From the NCBI GenBank assembly GCA_003230535.1, contig QIEW01000090.1, forward strand, positions 1-14,746: DNA of 14,746 nt, in the 5' to 3' direction. This DNA comes from a bacterium (GTDB lineage: Bacteria; SZUA-182; SZUA-191). The notes under the pieces were generated by a model. That model was given only the letters and a program-made list of their open reading frames with translations, did not search any database and was not told where the DNA came from. Shown here in pieces: positions 7,020-12,945 of the stretch. The position numbers and the translations under genes are program-made. Each line of letters opens with the position of its first letter. The stretch's first letter is position 1.

Positions 7020-7718
7020 GTGGAGCATAACCTGGAAAATCTTATCACCTTACAGGAGTTGGAACTCCACTTCAGGGAGCGCCAATGCAAGATAGAGATG
7101 TTAGAACAAGAGATGACTGAATTGCGGCAGCGATTAGATCAGGCTAAAGTAGAGGCTGAAGAAACAAAAGCAAAATTTGAGGAGAACCAAAAAGAAAACC
7201 GAAAATTGGAAGTCGCGCTAAAAAGTAAAGAAGAAGAAAAAACAAAGTACCAAAAGCAGCTTTTTAGTGTAAAGACAAACAGAGAATATCAGAGCCTGCT
7301 CAATGAGATAGAAAAAGTTAAGACGGAAAGCGGGAAATTGGAGGAGAAAATTATTGTTCGTCTTGAGGAAGCCGATTTATTGAAAGGTGACCTGAAGAGA
7401 CGTAAGGCTCAAATATCTAAGGAAAAAAAGCGGGTGGAAAAGGAATGCCAAAAGTTGTGTCAACAGGTAGGTAAGCATCAAACTGAGCAAGATACAATAA
7501 AATCTAAAGCCGGTGAGCTCAAAGCGAAGCTGGAACCGGAAGTGTTGTCCGATTATGAGCGCCTGCTTAAGCTGAAGAGGGGTTTGGCTGTTGTTTTGGC
7601 CCAAGAGGAGATCTGTTCTGGTTGTCATATGCATATTCCTCCGCAGCTATTCGAGGAAATAAAGCGGAATGACCAAATTTATCGCTGCCCGTCATGTTTG
7701 CGGATCTTATTTACATAA
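7020..7718 (+). CDS. Coiled-coil protein with C4-type zinc ribbon (CT398-like)
   Basis: A 232-residue protein. Residues of about 10-185 are rich in Glu, Lys, Gln and Leu and read as one long helical coiled coil. The C-terminus is a treble-clef zinc ribbon with Cys199-x2-Cys202 (ICSGCHMHIP) and Cys223-x2-Cys226 (RCPSCLRILF). Proteins of this type, like CT398, are commonly found beside Nif3 genes; a nucleic-acid or protein-scaffold role is suspected but unproven. The GTG at 7020 is placed by GGAGG at 7009-7013, whose start overlaps the nif3 stop codon (7006-7008). The TAA stop (7716-7718) coincides with the first bases of repeat R2. The usual family ending after CxxC is a few residues longer, so the repeat may have trimmed the tail. 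Confidence 0.88.
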   Translation: MEHNLENLITLQELELHFRERQCKIEMLEQEMTELRQRLDQAKVEAEETKAKFEENQKENRKLEVALKSKEEEKTKYQKQLFSVKTNREYQSLLNEIEKVKTESGKLEEKIIVRLEEADLLKGDLKRRKAQISKEKKRVEKECQKLCQQVGKHQTEQDTIKSKAGELKAKLEPEVLSDYERLLKLKRGLAVVLAQEEICSGCHMHIPPQLFEEIKRNDQIYRCPSCLRILFT

Positions 7719-7904
7719 CTCACCTTACGCAAGGATTGACAATCTACCAAAACCATAAATTATTAACCGCGGAGGACACAGAGAGCGCGGAGGATAAACC
7801 AATTCAATGAGTTGCATAAGCACTACTCTCTGTGGCCTCTGCGTTCTCTGCGGTTAAAATCACCGAGCCTTGGTCAGTATTTTAGTTTGCCGTAACATGA
7901 GTTA
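7716..7904. mobile_element. MITE-like repeat, full copy (family R2)
   Basis: A 189-bp unit whose first 89 bp match 14656-14744 at 88 of 89 positions. Its ends are imperfect inverted copies: AACTCACCTTACGCAA (from 7717) and the complement of TTGCCGTAACATGAGTT (7887-7903). An inner pair is also inverted: TTAACCGCGGAGGACACAG near 7760 against CTCTGTGGCCTCTGCG and TTCTCTGCGGTTAA (about 7829-7858). The motif TTAACCGCgGAGgACaCAGAG is a common bacterial interspersed repeat. ACAT occurs on both flanks (7713-7716 and 7904-7907) and could be a short duplication. It is non-coding. Confidence 0.72.
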
Positions 7905-7924
7905 CATAATATCACGGGAATGGC

Positions 7925-7943
7925 GGCTTTTTACGGGACCATC
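7925..7943. repeat. Solo end of repeat family R1
   Basis: GGCTTTTTACGGGACCATC matches the reverse complement of the R1 left end (142-160) at 16 of 19 positions. No matching opposite end lies nearby, so this looks like a decayed or deleted copy. It sits between the R2 and R3 elements in the 460-bp gap 7719-8178. That gap otherwise holds only a small GGGAC/GTCCC hairpin (about 7935-7956). Confidence 0.5.
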
Positions 7944-8007
7944 ATTTTTTAGTCCCATTAATAAAGTGACATAAAAGTCCGCATCGGCAGAAAACCTCGA
8001 CAGCCTG

Positions 8008-8164
8008 ATTATTCATAAATCCACGGCAAACATTAATGATGTTATTTGAATACAGGCACTTATATAATAACGGTCAAAAAACAAAATTTTCATACAAATT
8101 ACCAAAAACTCCCGCTGTGGAAGCGACCAACTCCGAGCATGTTTATGATCCCGAATTATTCGGG
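8008..8164. mobile_element. Non-coding repeat, copy B (family R3)
   Basis: The second copy of the element at 5761-5904. Both start with ATTATTCATAAATCCACGG and both end with GTTTATGATC followed by CCCGAATTATTCGGG. Copy B has about 12 extra bases near 8093-8105. It has lost the internal CTCCCG/CGGGAG pairing of copy A, and its flanks share only ACAG, so it looks older. It contains TATAAT at 8063-8068, without a good -35 box at standard spacing. It ends 14 bp before the start of the VOC gene, just ahead of that gene's AGGAGG. Confidence 0.7.
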
Positions 8165-8178
8165 ACAGGAGGAACAAA

Positions 8179-8574
8179 ATGATCGTCAATACCATTTCTT
8201 CGTGTATTGCAACCGACAAGGTTGAGGAGTCGAAGGAGTTTTATATTAAGCATTTTGATGCTAAAATAACCTTTGATTGCGGCTGGTACGTCAATCTCCA
8301 ATTCGGCAATAAATCATCCGAGTTGCAGTTCATGGCGCCGCAACAGTTGGAACAACCCAAATGTAATTGTGCAGGGTTGATGTACAACCTTGCTGTAGAC
8401 GATGTAGATCAGGAATATAAGAAACTCACTGATGCAGGTTTAGAACCGGTTATGCCTCTTGAAGATCATCCCTGGGGCGATCGCGGGTTTGCAATTAAAG
8501 ATCCCAATGGCGTCATGCTCTATATTTACTCTGAAAGAGAGCCAAAGCAGGAGTTTAAACAGTATTATAGATAA
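8179..8574 (+). CDS. VOC superfamily (glyoxalase/bleomycin-resistance fold) protein
   Basis: A 131-residue protein with the two-module VOC layout. The first module (about 1-58) starts SSCIATDKVEESKEFYIKHF. The second (about 65-120) reads LAVDDVDQEYKKLTDAGLEP and closes with GFAIKDPNGVMLYIY. These are hallmarks of glyoxalase/dioxygenase/bleomycin-resistance relatives. The substrate cannot be told from sequence, and I cannot assign the full metal-ligand set expected of glyoxalase I. It is cytosolic, with no signal peptide. The ATG at 8179 has a strong AGGAGG at 8167-8172 with 6-bp spacing. The gene stands alone, with repeats on its left and a 273-bp gap on its right. Its promoter, if local, must lie in or near repeat R3 copy B. 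Confidence 0.82.
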   Translation: MIVNTISSCIATDKVEESKEFYIKHFDAKITFDCGWYVNLQFGNKSSELQFMAPQQLEQPKCNCAGLMYNLAVDDVDQEYKKLTDAGLEPVMPLEDHPWGDRGFAIKDPNGVMLYIYSEREPKQEFKQYYR

Positions 8575-8724
8575 GAAGCCTAAAACCGGACAGCAAAAGC
8601 GCCCGGGCAGCGCCTGTATTGCATAGCCGTTTATACAATTTCCTGTTACGATTAAAAAAAAATTTGTTATCCAGGTTCTCAGGTGATATTATTAAACTTA
8701 GCGTCCTACGGGCGAGTTTTACAC

Positions 8725-8749
8725 TTCCTCTCCCCGCTGGGGAGAGGGA
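8725..8749. repeat. Strong GC-rich hairpin repeat
   Basis: CCTCTCCCC, loop GCT, GGGGAGAGG form a 9-bp perfect stem, extended by T-G and T-A to 11 bp. No T-tract follows on either strand (GAATAAAA on the right), so it is not a standard terminator. Sequences of this form are scattered repeats in many genomes. It lies in the 273-bp gap before the RNase HI gene, which shows no other feature. Confidence 0.55.
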
Positions 8750-8847
8750 ATAAAATGGAAATTCCTTGTATCTATACGCTTAAATTATTGCCTGGTAGAG
8801 GCTGGCTTGTAAACGAGTGGATGACTGAAACCTATATCTGATAGCTT

Positions 8848-9285
8848 ATGGAATTAGTGATTTACATTGATGGGGGCTCCCAAGGCAATCCCGGTCGGGC
8901 CGGAGCTGGAGCGATTCTGTATAACTCCCGGGGGGAACTTCTGTCTCAATCAGGTCAGTATATTGGGACGGCTACCAACAATGTGGCTGAATATACAGGC
9001 CTGATCTTGGCGCTCCGGCAGGCTAGGCAGCTACACGGCCGGCAACTTCGGATTTATTCTGATTCTGAGCTCATGGTAAAACAGTATAAAGGTGAATATA
9101 AGGTTAAAAGCGAGAATTTGAAGCCGCTTTATCTGGAAGTTAAACGACTGGCAAGACAATTTGAATCAGTGGACCTGATCCATATTCCCAGAGAGAAAAA
9201 CCGTCAGGCGGATGCCTATGTAAATAAAATAATCAGGGAAGGCGCCAAAAAGAAGCCATACCAAAAGCAAGAACGCCAGCCGTAA
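8848..9285 (+). CDS. Ribonuclease HI family protein
   Basis: A 145-residue RNase H fold enzyme that cleaves the RNA strand of RNA-DNA hybrids. The four acidic metal ligands are present: Asp8 (YIDGGSQGNPG), Glu48 (NNVAEYTGL), Asp72 (IYSDSELMVKQ) and Asp122 (NRQADAYVNK). His112 sits in the HIPREKN loop. This is the short RNase HI type without an N-terminal hybrid-binding domain, and the C-terminus is basic. The start is fixed by an in-frame TAG at 8842-8844. The ATG at 8848 has no clear Shine-Dalgarno sequence, unlike most genes here, which suggests weak translation. The last 12 bases of the gene, including the stop, are also the 5' strand of helix P1 of the RNase P RNA. The two genes are therefore probably transcribed together or overlap. 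Confidence 0.93.
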   Translation: MELVIYIDGGSQGNPGRAGAGAILYNSRGELLSQSGQYIGTATNNVAEYTGLILALRQARQLHGRQLRIYSDSELMVKQYKGEYKVKSENLKPLYLEVKRLARQFESVDLIHIPREKNRQADAYVNKIIREGAKKKPYQKQERQP

Positions 9286-9768
9286 ACCGGGTGATCGCTG
9301 GCGGCGGCTGTAGTCGACCGCTAGAGGAAAGTCCGAGCTCCACAGGGCGGAGTGCTGGGTAACACCCAGTGGGGGCAACCCTAAGGAAAGTGCCACAGAA
9401 AACATACCGCCTAAGCCGCTCCCGCTTATCTGTATTTAGTCAGCGCTCATCCTTCGAGCAAAAAACTTTAAATAAAGCTGCCTTTCGTCAAACTATTTTA
9501 TCTCAATCAGGGGGAGTGGCCGGCAAGGGTGAAAAGGTGCGGTAAGAGCGCACCAGCAGGGGAGTGATCTCCTGGCTTGGTAAACCCCACTCGGAGCAAG
9601 ACCAAATAGGAGGACAAGGCTAGTAAATAGGGTGGCCCGCCCAAATGTCCTCGGGTAGGTCGCTAGAGGTGCTTAGGGTAACCTGCATCGTAAGAGAAAT
9701 GATCACCACCCTTCAGATAAATGTATCTTTGGGGGAACAGAACTCGGCTTATAAGTTTACGGCTGGCG
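9274..9768 (+). ncRNA. rnpB: RNase P RNA, class A
   Basis: The catalytic RNA that trims tRNA 5' leaders. Conserved blocks appear in order: GAGGAAAGTCCGAGCTCC (9324-9341), AGTGCCACAGAAAACATACC (9389-9408), AAGGGTGAAAAGGTGCGGTA (9525-9544), CGGAGCAAGACCAAATAGGA (9594-9613) and CAGAACTCGGCTTAT (9738-9752). Helix P1 pairs 9274-9287 with 9755-9768 over 14 perfect base pairs. P2 pairs GGTGATC with GATCACC, P3 pairs CTGGCGG with CCGCTAG, and P4 shows CCGAG/CTCGG. P12 (GCCGCTCCC at 9415-9423 with GGGAGTGGC at 9512-9520) encloses about 88 bases, far more than in Escherichia coli. This explains the total length near 495. A short T-run follows (9770-9774). The RNA ends are inferred from P1 pairing. Confidence 0.95.
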
Positions 9769-9897
9769 CTTTTTGCTTGTTAACCTAATTATTCGGGTTA
9801 TAGCTTGCATGATTAATTTAGTAGTATAGGAATTTCTATTTTTTTGGCTTCATAAAACAATAAGATAAGGTACCACAGACCTATTTGTGACGATGAA

Positions 9898-9928
9898 AAA
9901 TCCCCCTTAATCCCCCTTTGTCAAAGGG
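9898..9928. repeat. CCCCTTTGTCAAAGGG palindromic repeat
   Basis: AAATCCCCCTTAATCCCCCT followed by TTGTCAAAGGG is a widespread bacterial interspersed repeat type. Its terminal AAAGGG (9923-9928) lies 9 bp before the glucoamylase ATG and is the only Shine-Dalgarno-like sequence there. The complementary CCCTTT directly upstream could mask it. Confidence 0.5.
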
Positions 9929-9937
9929 TTAGATAAT

Positions 9938-12337
9938 ATGAATACCTTCCCTAAGCGTCCGCCTGGCCGCCCCGGAATTTCTCCCAAATGGACTTCCAGT
10001 ACTAAGGAAGGTGTGGGGACAGCTTATTCGACCTCCAGCCGCGTATGGTTCACCATCTCGCATGGCATCTTAAACGAGGTTTACTACCCTACGATTGACC
10101 ATCCCCAAACAAGAGATTTGCAGTTCCTGATTACTGATGGAAAAACTTTTTTCCAGGAAGAGCGGCGGCACCTAAAGAGCAAGGTCGAGTATATCGAAAC
10201 CGGTCTTGGCTACCGGATAACCAACCGCGACCCGGAAGGACGATACAAAATTGTCAAAGAAATTATCGCCGACCCTTACCAACCCTGTGTATTAATACAT
10301 ACCAACCTGGAAGTGGAACCGGAATGGGCCAACCGCTTACAGCTTTACGTATTGCTGGCGCCGCATTTAGAGATGGGCGGCTGGGGCAACTCCGCCAGGC
10401 GGGTACATATCGCCGGAAATGATCTGCTGTTAGCCTGGAAGATGGGCACCTACCTGGCGCTGGGAGCGACGCTGGGATTTGTCAAAACATCCTGCGGTTA
10501 CGCCGGCGTCAGTGACGGCTGGCAGGATCTCAATCATAATTTCCAAATGGACTGGGAATTTGACCGGGTAGAGGACGGGAATATTGCCGTAATAGGTCAG
10601 GTTGATATCTCCAGGAAAAAGGAATTCACTTTGGCTTTGGCGTTCGGTCACGGCCCTCACGCGGCCATCACCACCCTGATGCAGTCCTTGAGTATCTCAT
10701 TTAGCGAGCATCGGGAACATTTTGTCGAGCAATGGGGACGCACCTGCTGTAGTATACTCAACCTCGACAAATGCTCCCAAGATAGCGGGCGTTTATACCG
10801 GATCAGTCATAATTTATTGTTAGCCCACGAGGATAAAACCTTCGCCGGAGCTTTTATCGCCTCAGCCAGCATTCCCTGGGGACACGCCAAGGGCGATGAG
10901 GACATCGGAGGCTACCATCTGGTCTGGACACGCGACCTGTTTAATACCTCCACCGGGCTTTTTGCTTGCAGCGCTTCGGTCACTCCACTCAGGGCATTGG
11001 TTTATTTAGCCTGTTCCCAGCGGCCGGACGGCGGTTTCCCGCAGAACTTCTGGATTGACGGCACACCTTATTGGAGCGGTATTCAGCTTGACCAGGTGGC
11101 TTTCCCCATCATACTTGCCTGGCGATTATGGAGAAACAATGCCTTAGGGGAATTTGATCCTTATCCGATGATAAAATCAGGGGCCGCTTATTTGATCCGG
11201 CAAGGCCCCATGACGCAACAAGACCGCTGGGAGGAAAACAGCGGTTATTCGCCGTCCACCCTGGCGGCAAGCATTACCGCTCTGATATGTGCGGCGGAGA
11301 TCGCCAGGCAGTTCCGCCAAACGACAATCGCTGTATTTTTAGAAGAATATGCCGACTTTTTAGAATCCCACATTGAACAGTGGACAGTAACTACCCAAGG
11401 CACTATTTTCCCTGAGGTTTCTAAGCATTATATCCGTATCCATCCGACAGATATTAACGATCCCTCGCCGAATGAGGATCCTAACCGCGGTATCCTGAAC
11501 ATCCTTAACCGCCCTCCGGATGGCCCTTGGGCATACCCGGCCAAAAATATCGTTGACGCTGGTTTCCTGGAACTTGTTCGCTACGGTATTCGTAAGCCGG
11601 GAGATTCTCTTATTGAGGATTCTTTGCAGGTGGTGGACGCTTTGCTCAAGGTAGATACACCGTTCGGGCCCTGTTGGCGCCGCTACAATAATGACGGGTA
11701 TGGGCAGCGACCGGACGGCGGTCCGTTCTTAAGTTGGGGGAAAGGGCGCGCCTGGCCGCTCCTTACCGGGGAGCGGGCACATTATGAGCTGGCCGCCGGA
11801 CGGGATATAACGCAGTATATCCGGGCGATGGAAGGTTTCGCTTCTAGGGGCGGGATGCTGCCGGAACAGGTGTGGGACGAGGCTGATCGGCCGGAATGCC
11901 GGATGCGCCTTGGACGACCGGCTGGCTCTGCCATGCCCCTGATGTGGGCGCATGCCGAATATATAAAACTGCTGCGTTCGGTAGCGGATGGGCGGGTATT
12001 TGATACTATCCCCACCGTAGCGGATCGTTACCTCACCCTATGGGGCCGGAAAGACCTGGAGATTTGGAAACCTATCCGCCAGGTCAGGCAGGTCAAACCG
12101 GGACAAATATTGCGTATTCTGTCACCGGCGCCCTATCTGCTCCGCTGGACGGCAACCGAATGGCAAGACGTCAATAATACAAAGGCCGCCCACAGCGGAC
12201 TGGGCATCTACTTTGTAGACATCGAAATTGCTAAATGGCAGCGAGCGCCGATAAGATTTACCTTTTTCTGGCTTAACAAGAAGGAATGGGAAGGCAGGAA
12301 CTACAAAGTTGATATTTTAATAAAACGCTCTACTTAG
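9938..12337 (+). CDS. Glucoamylase, glycoside hydrolase family 15
   Basis: A 799-residue exo-acting glucan 1,4-alpha-glucosidase releasing glucose from non-reducing ends of alpha-glucans. The N-terminal beta-sandwich (about 10-270) is typical of bacterial GH15 enzymes. The (alpha/alpha)6 catalytic barrel shows HLVWTRDLFNTSTG, then RWEENSGYSPST with the expected general acid Glu432. MLPEQVWDEADRP carries the expected general base Glu643, by analogy with characterised fungal and clostridial enzymes. About 110 residues follow (690-799), including GLGIYFVDIE and RFTFFWLNKKEWEG, a small beta-rich domain seen in some bacterial homologues. No signal peptide is visible, so the enzyme should act in the cytosol on glycogen or imported dextrins. 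The ATG at 9938 has only AAAGGG at 9923-9928 inside a repeat. No neighbour is co-directional within operon distance. Confidence 0.93.
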   Translation: MNTFPKRPPGRPGISPKWTSSTKEGVGTAYSTSSRVWFTISHGILNEVYYPTIDHPQTRDLQFLITDGKTFFQEERRHLKSKVEYIETGLGYRITNRDPEGRYKIVKEIIADPYQPCVLIHTNLEVEPEWANRLQLYVLLAPHLEMGGWGNSARRVHIAGNDLLLAWKMGTYLALGATLGFVKTSCGYAGVSDGWQDLNHNFQMDWEFDRVEDGNIAVIGQVDISRKKEFTLALAFGHGPHAAITTLMQSLSISFSEHREHFVEQWGRTCCSILNLDKCSQDSGRLYRISHNLLLAHEDKTFAGAFIASASIPWGHAKGDEDIGGYHLVWTRDLFNTSTGLFACSASVTPLRALVYLACSQRPDGGFPQNFWIDGTPYWSGIQLDQVAFPIILAWRLWRNNALGEFDPYPMIKSGAAYLIRQGPMTQQDRWEENSGYSPSTLAASITALICAAEIARQFRQTTIAVFLEEYADFLESHIEQWTVTTQGTIFPEVSKHYIRIHPTDINDPSPNEDPNRGILNILNRPPDGPWAYPAKNIVDAGFLELVRYGIRKPGDSLIEDSLQVVDALLKVDTPFGPCWRRYNNDGYGQRPDGGPFLSWGKGRAWPLLTGERAHYELAAGRDITQYIRAMEGFASRGGMLPEQVWDEADRPECRMRLGRPAGSAMPLMWAHAEYIKLLRSVADGRVFDTIPTVADRYLTLWGRKDLEIWKPIRQVRQVKPGQILRILSPAPYLLRWTATEWQDVNNTKAAHSGLGIYFVDIEIAKWQRAPIRFTFFWLNKKEWEGRNYKVDILIKRST

Positions 12338-12500
12338 TGCATCGTTCTTCCAAGATTCACCGTCAAAAAATAAATAAACCTCGTTGGTGATTTAAAAACA
12401 AATGGAATAAGGGGTCTCCCATAACCCTCACAAAAGCCCCGAAATGCTCTCAAAATACCTCTGCTCAAAATAGACGGGGGATTTGGGGGTTGCTATTGCC
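12338..12500. other. Non-coding spacer after the glucoamylase gene
   Basis: No gene is seen here. A weak ATTCACC/GGTGATT inverted pair (about 12355-12395) lacks a T-tract. The right part (about 12470-12490) carries GACGGGGGATTTGGGGGTT, a G-rich motif common in interspersed repeats. The rest of the 608-bp gap to 12945 holds the promoter, structured RNA candidate and transposase relic listed separately, then about 100 bp with nothing I recognise. Confidence 0.5.
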
Positions 12501-12529
12501 TTGACAACCTAGCCGGAATAGAGTATACT
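12501..12529 (+). promoter_or_regulatory. Near-consensus sigma-70 promoter
   Basis: TTGACA (12501-12506), a 17-bp spacer and TATACT (12524-12529). This is the best promoter in the window and matches consensus at 11 of 12 positions with optimal spacing. It would start an RNA near 12536 that runs through the three stem-loops at 12591-12718 and into the truncated IS110 transposase start at 12747. No intact gene directly follows; the next is the phosphohexomutase, about 410 bp away. Confidence 0.75.
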
Positions 12530-12535
12530 CCCGCC

Positions 12536-12746
12536 TTAAATGCCTATTTTGATAGAAAAAGAGGATTGCCATGTAAGATTGTACACCTTATCGGAGGGAG
12601 AGCCTCGGATATACTTATGAAACATCCATGCTGACGAAGTCAGCGCCAAGGGGGATGAAAATATGGTTGAATAAGGCCCTCAGATATCGTATAGATGTAA
12701 CAAAGAGCTGCATCAACCTAGCTTACTATTAAAGGAGGGTTAAGAC
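12536..12746 (+). ncRNA. Candidate structured RNA; possible IS110-type bridge RNA relic
   Basis: Three separate stem-loops follow the promoter. SL1 (12591-12609) is TCGGAGG/CCTCGGA with one G-G mismatch and loop GAGAG. SL2 (12623-12657) has outer stem CATCC/GGATG, an internal loop, and a perfect inner stem GCTGAC/GTCAGC with loop GAA. SL3 (12665-12718) has stem GGTTGA/TCAACC closing a 42-base loop. The region lies directly upstream of a truncated IS110-family transposase start. IS110 elements encode a bridge RNA in the left non-coding end, with a 5' stem-loop followed by target-binding and donor-binding loops. The order here fits, but the loop specificity and ends are not established. It could also be an unrelated leader RNA. 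Confidence 0.35.
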
Positions 12747-12845
12747 ATGGAAATTGTAGCAGATAGGGCCTGCGTGCTGGATGTACATAAAGAAACGGCA
12801 GTGGGATGTCAAAATGTTCAGGCTATTTCTGAACGACTCCTTTAG
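12747..12845 (+). pseudogene. IS110-family transposase, N-terminal remnant
   Basis: Only 32 codons remain before a TAG stop. The start MEIVADRACVLDVHKETAVG matches the usual beginning of IS110-family DEDD transposases (ERCAGLDVHKETVVAC). Asp12 of LDVHK is the first acidic residue of the RuvC-like catalytic site. After Cys21 the sequence stops resembling the family, which suggests an internal deletion. Intact members have roughly 330-420 residues. The start still has a strong AAAGGAGGG ribosome binding site (12731-12739). A perfect GTTCAG/CTGAAC inverted pair lies in the last part. It cannot encode an active enzyme. Confidence 0.72.
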
Positions 12846-12945
12846 TAAACCATACCGGCTTTAAACTAATTTTCAATGTATCAACGCCTTCCCAACAAAA
12901 CAGGGTTTAAATGAAAAAAGGTTCTCTATTAATGGGGTTTGTATT

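Noticed and set aside
7755-7795. Possible CRISPR-like or tandem array from the GCGGAGG motifs
   Set aside because: There are only two short, imperfect motif copies without spacers. They belong to interspersed repeat R2.
8046-8068. Promoter in R3 copy B from TTGAAT and TATAAT
   Set aside because: The spacer is only 11 bp, and copy A lacks the TATAAT, so a shared promoter is not supported.
8725-8749. Terminator for the VOC gene
   Set aside because: The hairpin is strong but no T-tract follows on either strand, and it lies 150 bp past the stop codon.
9781-9800. TAACC/GGTTA palindrome after the RNase P RNA, containing AATTATTCGGG as in repeat R3
   Set aside because: The shared 11 bases are too few to call a third R3 copy, and no T-tract follows, so it is not supported as a terminator.
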